A stretch of DNA of 64,000 nucleotides. It comes from Sphingobacterium sp. PCS056. Lineage in GTDB: Bacteria; Bacteroidota; Bacteroidia; Sphingobacteriales; Sphingobacteriaceae. Shown in pieces: positions 1 through 8,478 of the stretch (position 1 is the stretch's first letter; every line of letters starts with the position of its first letter). Location: NCBI RefSeq assembly GCF_023273895.1, contig NZ_CP096883.1, forward strand, positions 2,976,001 through 3,040,000. The letters are read 5' to 3'. The notes below the pieces were generated by a model that had not been told where the DNA came from, did not search any database, and worked only from the letters and a program-made list of their open reading frames with translations. The position numbers and the translations under genes are program-made.

Positions 1-71
1 ATTTTTTCATATCGAAATATTTTGTCTGTTATAGACAAAGATACCAAATAGATCAGGAAGATAATAGCTAA

Positions 72-551
72 TTATACCCTTGTGTATGTAAAATTCAAGT
101 CACGAATGTAGATTTCATTCTTGGCTATGGCACATATTTCATTTTGATCGTTGACAATTTCGACAGAAAACGTTTTGATCATCCTTCCTCTACTTTTTAA
201 GGTATCCATACAAGCATTGAAATCAGAATCATCGATTTTGATCGAAAATTTAAGATTGGTCAAGCCAGGCTTTTTATATTCAATAGATGCTGATTTGAGC
301 CAAGCTACAGTTTTTTTAAAGCCATGAGCCTGCAGTCGCTGGTCGATTAGTATGGCATAAAAGGGATCGACTGCTGAAAATATCGTTCCACCAAATATGG
401 TATTGTTAGTGTTTTTATTAAAAATACTTTTGATGATTTTAACGTCGACACCTTGAAAATCAGGATAAATTCGTTGAACCCATATCCGCTGGAATAAAAA
501 AGGAGGGTAGATTCTCAATAACCATTTTAGAGATTTCGGACTATACAACAT
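72..551 (-). CDS. Hotdog-fold (DUF4442/PaaI-like) protein
   Basis: A 159-residue protein that resembles the DUF4442 branch of the hotdog thioesterase superfamily. The segment around GGTIFSAVDPFYAILIDQRL fits the central hotdog helix with the usual G-G-x-x-F-x-x-x-D pattern. Substrate is unknown; family members act on acyl-CoA or acyl-ACP thioesters. The frame is open upstream to a TTG at 569, but a perfect -7 box (TACCTTTG) lies at 556-563, so the ATG at 551 is the better start. It stands alone, divergent from the MFS gene at 642. Family call is by recognition of sequence pattern, not by search. Confidence 0.7.
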   Translation of the reverse strand: MLYSPKSLKWLLRIYPPFLFQRIWVQRIYPDFQGVDVKIIKSIFNKNTNNTIFGGTIFSAVDPFYAILIDQRLQAHGFKKTVAWLKSASIEYKKPGLTNLKFSIKIDDSDFNACMDTLKSRGRMIKTFSVEIVNDQNEICAIAKNEIYIRDLNFTYTRV

Positions 552-555
552 CGTG

Positions 556-563
556 CAAAGGTA
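556..563 (-). promoter_or_regulatory. -7 promoter element TACCTTTG
   Basis: Perfect match to the Bacteroidota TAnnTTTG element on the minus strand. Only four bases separate it from the ATG at 551, so transcription should start at or next to the start codon, giving a leaderless message. Confidence 0.65.
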
Positions 564-641
564 ATACAATAAATTAAAAATCGTTTGCTATTTAACTTGT
601 AAAAATGCTTGTACAATGATACTTTTATAAAAAATTGAATT

Positions 642-1874
642 ATGACTAACCAATCAAATTCGCACACAAACAGGAATGTTTGGATCATTGTTCTTGTGGC
701 ATCGTTGGGGTATTTTGTGGATATCTACGATCTGATTATTTTTTCGATTGTACGGGTCAAATCATTTGAAGAAATAGGTGTATCACCCCAAGATATGCGA
801 GCCGAAGGTGAGTTTGTATTGAATATGCAGATGGGGGGCTTATTGATTGGTGGTGTGATATGGGGAATTATAGGGGATAAGTTTGGTCGACTGAAAGTCT
901 TATTTGGTTCTATTTTATTATATTCCTTGGCCAATATCTATAATGGTTTTGTTCAGGATGTGATGACATACGGTATTATTCGTTTTGTTGCGGGTATCGG
1001 ATTGGCAGGTGAATTAGGTGCCGGAATTACATTGGTCAGTGAAAGTATGCACAAGTCAAAACGTGGTTACGGAACTATGTTGGTGGCAACAGTAGGTGTA
1101 CTGGGTGCGGTACTCGGATATTTCATATCTGAACAGTTTGATTGGCGTACGGCCTATTTTGTCGGTGGTGGGATGGGGCTGCTGCTCTTACTAATGCGCG
1201 TAGGAGCGCTGGAATCTGGTTTGTTTAAAACAGCAGAAAGTAAGACGGTCGCTAAAGGCAAATTCAGTATGCTTTTTACGGATAAACACAGATTTAAGAG
1301 ATATCTATACTGCTTATGTATTGGATTGCCCATTTGGTTTGTCGTAGGTGTATTAGTCACCCAAGCTCCGGAGATCGGAAAAGCGCTGCACGCTCCCGCA
1401 ACATTGAGCGCTGGAAAAGGGGTATTGTTTACTTATCTTGGTATTTCGTTGGGTGATCTGCTGGCCGGTTTATTGGCGCAAGTATTAAAATCTCGAAAAA
1501 AAGTGGTATTAATATGTCAAATGGTGATTTTGATCAGTGCATCCTGGTATCTGCTAAGTGATGGTTTATCGGAAACCAGATTTGTCTGGTTATGCTTTTT
1601 TATGGGGCTGGGGATTGGATATTGGGCTACTTTTGTAACGATCTCCGCAGAACAGTTCGGTACCAATTTGAGAGCCACAGTTGCGACCACTGCACCTAAT
1701 TTTGTCCGTGGCGCGCTGATCCCTTCGACCATGTTGTATGGGATTCTTGTGAATCACTGGGGGATCATCATTGCGGCTTTTGTCATGATCTTTTTTCTTT
1801 CAGGAATCGCCATCTATGCGCTAACACAACTGGAAGAAAGTTTTGATAAAGATCTAAACTATCTGGAAGAGTAG
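642..1874 (+). CDS. MFS transporter, metabolite:H+ symporter type
   Basis: A 410-residue inner-membrane carrier with about 12 hydrophobic segments. The loop between helices 2 and 3 carries the MFS motif A (GDKFGRLKV, residues ~89-97), and the D-x-Y-D near residue 27-30 in helix 1 and the helix-4 segment RFVAGIGLAGELGAG recall the aromatic-acid/metabolite:H+ symporter family. Substrate cannot be told. Neighbours are unrelated: it is divergent from the hotdog gene and convergent with the small Cys-rich gene, leaving only six bases between the stops and no separate terminator. Confidence 0.85.
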   Translation: MTNQSNSHTNRNVWIIVLVASLGYFVDIYDLIIFSIVRVKSFEEIGVSPQDMRAEGEFVLNMQMGGLLIGGVIWGIIGDKFGRLKVLFGSILLYSLANIYNGFVQDVMTYGIIRFVAGIGLAGELGAGITLVSESMHKSKRGYGTMLVATVGVLGAVLGYFISEQFDWRTAYFVGGGMGLLLLLMRVGALESGLFKTAESKTVAKGKFSMLFTDKHRFKRYLYCLCIGLPIWFVVGVLVTQAPEIGKALHAPATLSAGKGVLFTYLGISLGDLLAGLLAQVLKSRKKVVLICQMVILISASWYLLSDGLSETRFVWLCFFMGLGIGYWATFVTISAEQFGTNLRATVATTAPNFVRGALIPSTMLYGILVNHWGIIIAAFVMIFFLSGIAIYALTQLEESFDKDLNYLEE

Positions 1875-1880
1875 TATAGA

Positions 1881-2060
1881 TTAACGCTTTGGACATTTAC
1901 TGCATCGATTACCTTTTTTATATTTCTTACAACATTTTTTAAAACATGCACATGAAAAAGGAGAGAATGGACTTGATGCTTTTGTATCTGCACAAAAATC
2001 CATTTTCTCCTTTGAAAGCGTATCTTGAAATCCTAATCCTTGCAATTCTAAAGTATCCAT
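1881..2060 (-). CDS. Small cysteine-rich protein of unknown function
   Basis: A 59-residue frame with a highly patterned C-terminus: CACFKKCC, then KKYKKG, then CSKCPKR, six cysteines in 21 residues mixed with lysines. I do not recognise a named family. It could bind a metal ion (CxC, CC and CxxC spacing) or nucleic acid. Evidence that it is real is a perfect -7 box (TATCTTTG, 2065-2072) four bases before the ATG at 2060; an in-frame ATG at 2075 lies upstream of that box and is rejected. No signal peptide, so probably cytoplasmic. Confidence 0.65.
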   Translation of the reverse strand: MDTLELQGLGFQDTLSKEKMDFCADTKASSPFSPFSCACFKKCCKKYKKGNRCSKCPKR

Positions 2061-2064
2061 AGCG

Positions 2065-2072
2065 CAAAGATA
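2065..2072 (-). promoter_or_regulatory. -7 promoter element TATCTTTG
   Basis: Perfect TAnnTTTG match four bases upstream of the ATG of the Cys-rich gene; predicts a leaderless mRNA and fixes the start. Confidence 0.65.
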
Positions 2073-2111
2073 CATATTATTTATAAGCAGTCTAAATAAA
2101 AAAGTGTTAAA

Positions 2112-2684
2112 TTACATTTTTTTAAGTAAGTTGTCGATGACTTTAGGGTACTGCTGATGCTCCAGTTGCTGTCCTTTGAACTTAATCACCTCTAAGGTGT
2201 CTTGCGGTTCTACTTTAAATCGCCCTTGATAAATGACTTCCCCTTCATCAAAATGCTCATTAGCAAAATGAATGGTTATACCATGCTCTGTTTCCTTGTT
2301 TGCCAATACAGCTTTATGGACATGATCGCCATACATACCTTTTCCACCGTATTTAGGTAATAGCGCTGGATGTATATTGATGATCTTATTGGGAAAAGCT
2401 TGTAATAAATGGGGTGGAACTAACCAAAGGAATCCTGCAAGTACAATTAAGTCGATGTTTAAATTTTTTAGCATTTTAACAATTTCGTCCGATTTGAAAA
2501 ACTCTTCACGGTCAAATACATGTACAGGTATTTCAAAATTGTCAGCTCTCTGGATGACATAAGCATCGGCATTATTACTCAATACAATAGCGATCTCGGC
2601 ATCTTCAGAATATTTAAAATACTCCATTATTTTTTGGGCGTTGGAACCAGAACCTGAAGCAAATATGGCAATACGTTTTTTCAC
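2112..2684 (-). CDS. purN: Phosphoribosylglycinamide formyltransferase
   Basis: Transfers the formyl group of 10-formyltetrahydrofolate to GAR in step 3 of purine synthesis. The 190-residue length is normal. The N-terminal phosphate-binding segment ASGSGSNAQ, the catalytic region LAGFLWLVPPHLL followed by NIHPALLPKYGG (N-x-H pair), and the D of HFANEHFDEGEVI match PurN. The start is GTG at 2684, placing the conserved MKKRIAIFASG at the N-terminus. It is monocistronic here; the PurF-type gene lies 0.7 kb away on the other strand. Confidence 0.95.
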   Translation of the reverse strand: MKKRIAIFASGSGSNAQKIMEYFKYSEDAEIAIVLSNNADAYVIQRADNFEIPVHVFDREEFFKSDEIVKMLKNLNIDLIVLAGFLWLVPPHLLQAFPNKIINIHPALLPKYGGKGMYGDHVHKAVLANKETEHGITIHFANEHFDEGEVIYQGRFKVEPQDTLEVIKFKGQQLEHQQYPKVIDNLLKKM

Positions 2685-2831
2685 AGTTTAATTGTGTTAA
2701 GTGACGTTCTAAAAAAATTTAATCAATCAAACTTACGTTATTTTTTGTAAATAAACTAACATAATGGTGTCATGTGTACAATTTGTCTCGTATATTTAAC
2801 CTGATTCAATAGCATTTTATTTTTTGATCTC

Positions 2832-3329
2832 ATGAGGACATTTACATTTCTATTCATTACATTTTTAGTATTATCAGCACAGCATGCCAGCGCTCAGGCA
2901 CCGCATCAGATACCTAATTTTTTCCTGCAGGAGTTATATACAGGAAAGGATTTTAAACCTGCAGATCTACCCAAAGATGGTCTTATTGTGTTTAATTATT
3001 ATGATACTGGATGCAGTCATTGTCAAAAAATGGGAGCAGGGATCGCAGAGCAGATGAGCACTTTTAAGCGTATTAAATTTTACTTCGTCGCCATGAATGA
3101 CCGTGAATATGTCGATGGATTTATCAATATGTTTGCTAAGAAGTTGAAACCAGAGTCCAAAGTATCTTTTATTAGGGATCCCGACGGGCAATTTATCTCT
3201 TTGTTCAACCCCACACAGACCCCTTCACTTTATATCTATGACGCCAAAACAAAAAAATTATTGAAACATTTAGATGGTGTAGATGATGTTAAAGTGTTGC
3301 AAGTCGCTTTGCAACAGCTAGCCAGATAG
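2832..3329 (+). CDS. Exported thioredoxin-fold protein
   Basis: A 165-residue protein with a Sec signal peptide (cleavage probably after SAQHASA, residue ~21) and a thioredoxin/TlpA-like fold. The redox motif is CSHC (residues ~61-64) within YYDTGCSHCQKM, and the cis-proline region is TQTPSLYIYD. Likely a periplasmic thiol-disulfide oxidoreductase or a redox-fold protein; the partner is unknown. It is alone between purN (divergent) and the purF-type gene (same strand, separated by a promoter). Confidence 0.8.
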   Translation: MRTFTFLFITFLVLSAQHASAQAPHQIPNFFLQELYTGKDFKPADLPKDGLIVFNYYDTGCSHCQKMGAGIAEQMSTFKRIKFYFVAMNDREYVDGFINMFAKKLKPESKVSFIRDPDGQFISLFNPTQTPSLYIYDAKTKKLLKHLDGVDDVKVLQVALQQLAR

Positions 3330-3402
3330 TTTTGCTTGTCTTCTAGTTGTAATTTTTAAAAACAGGAGTCTTTTTTTGATACAACTAATTATAATTATTT
3401 GC

Positions 3403-3410
3403 TATTTTTG
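3403..3410 (+). promoter_or_regulatory. -7 promoter element TATTTTTG
   Basis: Perfect TAnnTTTG match 17 bases before the ATG at 3428; promoter of the amidophosphoribosyltransferase gene. Confidence 0.6.
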
Positions 3411-3427
3411 CGACATCAAATCAAGAT

Positions 3428-5338
3428 ATGAGCGACTCAATTAAACACGAGTGCGGTATAGCACTTATTCGACTGTTAAAGCCCCTTTCTTATTACCAGG
3501 AAAAATACGGTACGCCTTACTACGGCATAAACAAATTGTACTTATTGATGGAAAAACAGCACAACCGTGGCCAAGATGGCGCGGGTATTGCAACCATTAA
3601 ATTCGATGTCAAGCCAGGAAATCGATACATTTCTCGTTACAGAGCGATGGGATCCAGTGCTGTAGCTGATATCTTCGAATATGTACAAAAGAAGTTTGCT
3701 TCGGTGCAAAAGGCTTATCCAGAGGAATCTAAGGATACGCAATGGTTAAAAGATAATGTTAGTTTTACCGGAGAGGTATTGCTAGGCCACTTGCGTTATG
3801 GTACTCATGGAAAAAATAGCATTGAAAGCTGTCATCCTTTTTTAAGACAAAATAACTGGATGTCTCGCAATTTGGTTGTTGCTGGAAACTTTAATATGAC
3901 AAATGTTGACGAGTTATTGCAACAATTGTATGAATTGGGTCAGCATCCCAAAGAAAAAGCAGATACAGTCACTGTGCTAGAAAAAATCGGACATTTCTTA
4001 GATGATGAAAACCAAGACTTATTCGATAAGTTTAAGCAAGAAGGGTATTCAAATATTGAAATCAGTTCGCTAATTGCTCAAAATTTAGATGTTCCGAAAA
4101 TTTTAACTCGTTCGGCAAAAACTTGGGATGGTGGCTACACGATTGCCGGTATATTTGGACATGGAGATGCATTTGTCATGCGTGATCCAGCCGGTATCCG
4201 TCCAGCTTTTTATTATAAAGATGATGAGGTACTTGTCGTTGCTTCGGAAAGACCGGTTATTCAGACAGCATTTAATATCTCAATAGATAAAGTTCAGGAA
4301 ATTAAACCTGGTCATGCCTTAATCGCCAAGAAAGATGGTACCGTGACCGAGGAAATGTTTAGAGAGCCTGTTGAACAAAAATCATGTTCTTTCGAACGTA
4401 TTTATTTCTCTAGAGGTTCTGATGCAGATATTTACAAAGAACGTAAGCAACTGGGACGTCTTTTGTGTCCACAGGTGCTAAGCGCAATTGACAATAATAT
4501 TAAGAATACCGTATTTTCTTTCATCCCTAATACAGCTGAAGTTTCCTACTATGGTTTGATGGATGGTATCAATACTTACGTAAGAGATTTTCAAAAAGAT
4601 GCACTACTCAATAGAGCGGATAAAATTGAAGATGGCGAATTGGAAGATATTTTAAGCATTCACCCTCGTTTTGAGAAACTGAATGTCAAGGATGCCAAAC
4701 TGCGCACTTTCATTACACAAGATGCCGATCGTACAGATATGGTACAGCATGTGTATGATACGACCTATGGTATTGTGAAAGATCATGAAGATACTATCGT
4801 AGCGATTGATGATTCCATTGTAAGAGGAACAACCTTAAAACAAAGTATCTTAACGATTTTAGATCGTTTGAATCCTAAAAAGATTGTTATCGTATCTTCG
4901 GCGCCGCAGATCCGTTATCCAGATTGTTATGGTATCGATATGTCTAGAATGGGCGAGTTTGTCGCATTTGAGGCTGCAGTTTCTTTATTAAGAAAACGTG
5001 GATTGGCACATATAATTGATGAAGTCTATCAGAAATGTTTGGTTTCCATAACAGCTGATATTGATGATATAGACAATTACGTTAAAGAAATTTACGAACC
5101 TTTTACTGATGAAGAGATTTCAAATGAGATCGCAAGAATCATTACACCTCATCACTTAAAAGCAGAAGTAAAAGTCATTTTCCAGACATTGGACAACTTG
5201 CATATTGCATGTCCTGATCATAAAGGAGATTGGTATTTCTCAGGTAATTACCCAACACCAGGAGGTAATAAAGTTGTTAATAAGGCTTTCATGAACTGGG
5301 TAGAAGGTAAAAATGTAAGAGCTTACTTCAGTAGTTAA
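3428..5338 (+). CDS. purF: Amidophosphoribosyltransferase, long Bacteroidota form
   Basis: First enzyme of purine synthesis: PRPP plus glutamine gives 5-phosphoribosylamine. The N-terminal Ntn glutaminase has its nucleophile at Cys9 (HECGIA), preceded by a short propeptide, followed by HNRGQDGAG and the loop GHLRYGTHG. The C-terminal phosphoribosyltransferase domain carries the PRPP motif VAIDDSIVRGTT (residues ~458-469). At 636 residues it is about 130 longer than E. coli PurF, with extra sequence between and after the domains, as seen in the long class of this phylum. A palindromic terminator follows directly. Confidence 0.9.
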   Translation: MSDSIKHECGIALIRLLKPLSYYQEKYGTPYYGINKLYLLMEKQHNRGQDGAGIATIKFDVKPGNRYISRYRAMGSSAVADIFEYVQKKFASVQKAYPEESKDTQWLKDNVSFTGEVLLGHLRYGTHGKNSIESCHPFLRQNNWMSRNLVVAGNFNMTNVDELLQQLYELGQHPKEKADTVTVLEKIGHFLDDENQDLFDKFKQEGYSNIEISSLIAQNLDVPKILTRSAKTWDGGYTIAGIFGHGDAFVMRDPAGIRPAFYYKDDEVLVVASERPVIQTAFNISIDKVQEIKPGHALIAKKDGTVTEEMFREPVEQKSCSFERIYFSRGSDADIYKERKQLGRLLCPQVLSAIDNNIKNTVFSFIPNTAEVSYYGLMDGINTYVRDFQKDALLNRADKIEDGELEDILSIHPRFEKLNVKDAKLRTFITQDADRTDMVQHVYDTTYGIVKDHEDTIVAIDDSIVRGTTLKQSILTILDRLNPKKIVIVSSAPQIRYPDCYGIDMSRMGEFVAFEAAVSLLRKRGLAHIIDEVYQKCLVSITADIDDIDNYVKEIYEPFTDEEISNEIARIITPHHLKAEVKVIFQTLDNLHIACPDHKGDWYFSGNYPTPGGNKVVNKAFMNWVEGKNVRAYFSS

Positions 5339-5350
5339 TAAGCTTTGTCC

Positions 5351-5402
5351 ATAAAAACAAGAAAGGCTGATATCCTAGGATATCAGCCTTTCTTGTTTTT
5401 AT
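5351..5402. terminator. Bidirectional terminator, perfect 52-base palindrome
   Basis: The 52 bases are a perfect inverted repeat around 5376/5377 (centre CCTAGG), with A-run and T-run flanks, so it terminates both the purF-type gene (+) and the MFS gene (-). Confidence 0.9.
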
Positions 5403-5413
5403 ATAGATCTTTT

Positions 5414-6655
5414 TTACATACGTTTTAAAATAAAGAAGAATCCAGCTGCAGTACAGGCTAGTACTGCTGAGGTAGCCCACCAAAGGGTTGTGAAGCCAAA
5501 AGAGCCCACGATATTGGTTCCTAAGAGCGGCGAAAAAATATTTGCAGCAGAGAAAGCCAATGAATTGAATCCCATGTAAGCACCCTGCGTTTTGGGTGTT
5601 GATCGATTGATAGTGGCTGTCGCCATAAAAGGCAAGGTCAGCATTTCACCAATGCCAAATACAAAGAATGTAACATAAAGCATGAATAACCCAGCATGTA
5701 TATTGAACATGGCATAAGAAATGGAACAAAAAAGTGTCCCGATAACTAACGTTTTGGTAATCGTTAATTTGTGTTCTGCAATATGTACGATAAACATCTC
5801 CAATAATACGATAATCAAACCGCTCCATCCCATCAAAAATCCGATCTCATGTTCATTGAGGTGATGGACTTCACGATAGAAGATAGGAAGGGTTGATATC
5901 AGTTGGAAAAAGCATAACGAAAATATACAGCACAGGATATTAAAGATAATAAAGGGCCCATCTTGATAAGGGTTTCGTTCTTTTTTATTGTGTGATGTAG
6001 TCGTGATCGGTGCAGCCCTCAAAGCCTTTAGGTTGTTTTTTTCTTTCTTATAAAAGAAGAGAAAAAATACAATAGCCGCCGCCGCTGCTGCCATGGCATT
6101 TCCATAGAATATCCAATCAAAAGATATACCTGCCAAAAAACCTCCTACAGCAGGACCGATCGAAAAGCCAAGGTTAACGGCCAATCGATTTAAAGAGAAC
6201 GCTCGCGTTATATTTTCGGGTTTAGCATAACTGGCTACAGAAACTGAGTTGGCAGGCCTAAACGCATCAAAGACGGCACTCAATACAAAAATCATGATGC
6301 CTAAGGACTCTACAGTTTTAAAATAGGGTGTGATCAGAAACAAAGGAGCTGCTAAGGTTAAACTGAACAGTTGGACTTTGAAGCTACCAAATCGATCTGT
6401 GAGCCACCCGCCCACATAAGAGCCACACACAGATCCAAAACCGAAACACATCAGCACAAGACCCACTTGTTTGATATTAAAATGAAGAGCTTGGGTCATA
6501 TAGATCCCTAAAAATGGGATCACCATACTTCCCATTCTATTGATCAACATCACGATGGCGAGCAGCCATGCGGAGCGGGATAGTCCTTTAAAGGATCCGA
6601 TGTATATAGATAAAAGTTTTTTCAAGTGAATATGTAAAAAGCCAAAAGAATACAT
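5414..6655 (-). CDS. MFS transporter, drug-efflux type
   Basis: A 413-residue inner-membrane carrier with about 12 hydrophobic segments and a motif-A loop (GGWLTDRFGSFKV, residues ~82-94). The overall pattern (AWLLAIVMLINRMGSMVIPF in helix 1) resembles the DHA1/MdtH-like multidrug group; substrate unknown. It begins 35 bases after the stop of the 5'-nucleotidase gene with no terminator between, so the three genes 8389 to 5414 probably form one transcript. Export or uptake of a nucleoside could be imagined from that context but is not shown. Confidence 0.85.
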   Translation of the reverse strand: MYSFGFLHIHLKKLLSIYIGSFKGLSRSAWLLAIVMLINRMGSMVIPFLGIYMTQALHFNIKQVGLVLMCFGFGSVCGSYVGGWLTDRFGSFKVQLFSLTLAAPLFLITPYFKTVESLGIMIFVLSAVFDAFRPANSVSVASYAKPENITRAFSLNRLAVNLGFSIGPAVGGFLAGISFDWIFYGNAMAAAAAAIVFFLFFYKKEKNNLKALRAAPITTTSHNKKERNPYQDGPFIIFNILCCIFSLCFFQLISTLPIFYREVHHLNEHEIGFLMGWSGLIIVLLEMFIVHIAEHKLTITKTLVIGTLFCSISYAMFNIHAGLFMLYVTFFVFGIGEMLTLPFMATATINRSTPKTQGAYMGFNSLAFSAANIFSPLLGTNIVGSFGFTTLWWATSAVLACTAAGFFFILKRM

Positions 6656-6690
6656 CGTATCCCTTTGGCTAGTTTAAAAAAATAGTTATG

Positions 6691-7650
6691 CTACACCAAT
6701 TGTGATGCTGCTATCGTATCATTGACTTCATACGTGGAAGCGATGAGGTTCTTTTTGCCCGTCGAAGGTTCAAAAATAATATCGATTCGTCCCAAGTTGA
6801 TACCTGCAAAGCCAACCTGATTGACCGCTGTTTTTGTTCCCTTTAAGTTGGTTACAAAAGTAGGTTCTTTCAAGAAGGTATGCGTATGCCCACCAATGAT
6901 CACATCAATATCGCTTGTTTGAGCTGCTAGCACCAGATCCGATACCTTATCACTCTCATACTGGTAGCCCAAGTGCGATAAACAGATAACCAGATCACAT
7001 TTATGCTTTTCCTTAAGCTCTTTGACCACCCGATTGGCAACGGCTATCGGATCGAGGTATTTCATCCCTTTGAAGTTATTGGGATCGACCAGCCCTTCAA
7101 TATCTACACCAAGACCAAATACACCTATTTTGACACCTGCTTTCTTAAATAACGTATAATCTTGAGTTTTTCCTTCCAAAACAGTACCCGTAAAGTCATA
7201 GTTTGCCGTTAAGAAAGGAAATTTAGCATGGTCCAGATATTTGACCAGTCCATTTAAACCATTATCAAATTCATGATTACCAAAAGTACCCGCATCATAC
7301 CCTAATTTAGTCATGAGGTCAAGTTCTAATTTTCCACCAAATAAGTTGAAATAGGGGGTACCTTGAAACATATCGCCAGCATCCAGCAATAAGACGTGAG
7401 CTTCCTCAGCTCTGACTTTTTTGATAAGTGTGCTTCTGCGTGCAACTCCTGCTAGACCCTGATATCTTCCGCCATCCATTGGAAACGGTTCTATTCTACT
7501 ATGCACATCATTGGTATGTAGAATGGTCAATTTTATTTTTTTAGAACCTGCAAGCGAGGTCAGTGGCAAACCACCCAAGGTGGCAACAGCGGAAAAACCA
7601 GCTGCTGTTTTCAGAAAGCTTCTTCTATTTAATGACTTTAACTCTTCCAT
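6691..7650 (-). CDS. 5'-nucleotidase catalytic half (UshA N-terminal domain), Tat-exported
   Basis: A 319-residue periplasmic metallophosphoesterase. The N-terminus has a Tat signal (NRRSFLKTAAG). The metal-site motifs of the UshA/CD73 catalytic domain are all present: HTNDVHSR, DAGDMFQGT, GNHEFDNG, SHLGYQYE and GGHTH. It stops where UshA would continue into its substrate-binding C-terminal domain; that domain is encoded by the next gene upstream (7625-8389), overlapping by 26 bases. Together the two should hydrolyse nucleotides to nucleosides and phosphate. Confidence 0.92.
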   Translation of the reverse strand: MEELKSLNRRSFLKTAAGFSAVATLGGLPLTSLAGSKKIKLTILHTNDVHSRIEPFPMDGGRYQGLAGVARRSTLIKKVRAEEAHVLLLDAGDMFQGTPYFNLFGGKLELDLMTKLGYDAGTFGNHEFDNGLNGLVKYLDHAKFPFLTANYDFTGTVLEGKTQDYTLFKKAGVKIGVFGLGVDIEGLVDPNNFKGMKYLDPIAVANRVVKELKEKHKCDLVICLSHLGYQYESDKVSDLVLAAQTSDIDVIIGGHTHTFLKEPTFVTNLKGTKTAVNQVGFAGINLGRIDIIFEPSTGKKNLIASTYEVNDTIAASQLV

Positions 7651-8389
7651 CTAATTGCATATTAATTTTTTGACCTTTTTTAGTAAAGCTAGCGATATAT
7701 TCCATTAGACTTTCTCTCACTTTTTGTGGGTAGTCTGTTCTTTTAAGTGCATGGGTAAATAAATCTAAATTGTCACCTCCATTGGCTAAATAATCATAAG
7801 TAGCGACTTTATAGATTTTATGAAGATCCAGATCTTTTCCTTGCACCTGAATATTTACTGGCTTTTTGTCCTGTATGGATAACGTTATACCGGTGACCGG
7901 CTGTCCACCAGTTGCAGCAATGAAATTGGCCAGTTGCTGAATCTGTTCTCCATTGAGTTCCATTACGGTCAATTGATTTTCAAAAGGCATGACCTCAAAT
8001 ACACTTTCAATGGTAATATCTCCAGCCTTTATTTCGTTACGAATGCCTCCTTTAGTAGCAAATGCGATGTCTGCTTGATTGTTAACTTTTGCACTAGCCA
8101 CTAGTAATGCTTGAGTAAAGAAATTTCCCATTAAAGTTTCAGGAGCTTTTTCTTTTGTCAATGCAACTTCGGAAAATCCAATGATGCGATTCATCTCTGC
8201 CTGCATCTGCTTTTTGTAGGGCGTATAAATCGCTACGATCGTGCCATCATCAACGGTGTTTTTATTGATTTCATATTGTTTGAAGTCCTTTTGGATAGGA
8301 CTTAATTTTTTGCTGCAAGATGTGCTCAGTAGGATAGCTAAAAACCCGAGGGCTACATATTGAAGTTGATGTAAAGTTCGTTTCATCAT
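7625..8389 (-). CDS. 5'-nucleotidase C-terminal-domain lipoprotein
   Basis: A 254-residue lipoprotein (lipobox region LLSTSC, Cys ~25) consisting of the 5_nucleotid_C domain: ATKGGIRNEIKAGDITIESVFEVMPFENQLTV contains the R-x-x-I and F-P/E-N-x-L pattern that holds the nucleoside in UshA. It lacks the metal-binding half, which follows as a separate overlapping gene. Unlike the catalytic half (Tat), this half uses the lipoprotein pathway, so the two polypeptides reach the envelope separately and must pair there. The promoter is at 8409-8416. Confidence 0.9.
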   Translation of the reverse strand: MMKRTLHQLQYVALGFLAILLSTSCSKKLSPIQKDFKQYEINKNTVDDGTIVAIYTPYKKQMQAEMNRIIGFSEVALTKEKAPETLMGNFFTQALLVASAKVNNQADIAFATKGGIRNEIKAGDITIESVFEVMPFENQLTVMELNGEQIQQLANFIAATGGQPVTGITLSIQDKKPVNIQVQGKDLDLHKIYKVATYDYLANGGDNLDLFTHALKRTDYPQKVRESLMEYIASFTKKGQKINMQLDGRVKVIK

Positions 8390-8408
8390 GTAATAAGTGT
8401 TTTCGGTA

Positions 8409-8416
8409 CAAATGTA
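8409..8416 (-). promoter_or_regulatory. -7 promoter element TACATTTG
   Basis: Perfect TAnnTTTG match 19 bases upstream of the ATG at 8389; promoter of the split 5'-nucleotidase/MFS operon. Confidence 0.6.
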
Positions 8417-8478
8417 GATAATAAAAGCCTAACATTTTGTTAAGCTTTTATTATGAGTATGCAAAAGAAGGCGTTTTT

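Noticed and set aside
5351-5402. 52-base perfect palindrome as a special element
   Set aside because: Its position between convergent genes and its A/T flanks are those of an ordinary bidirectional terminator, of which the window has several.
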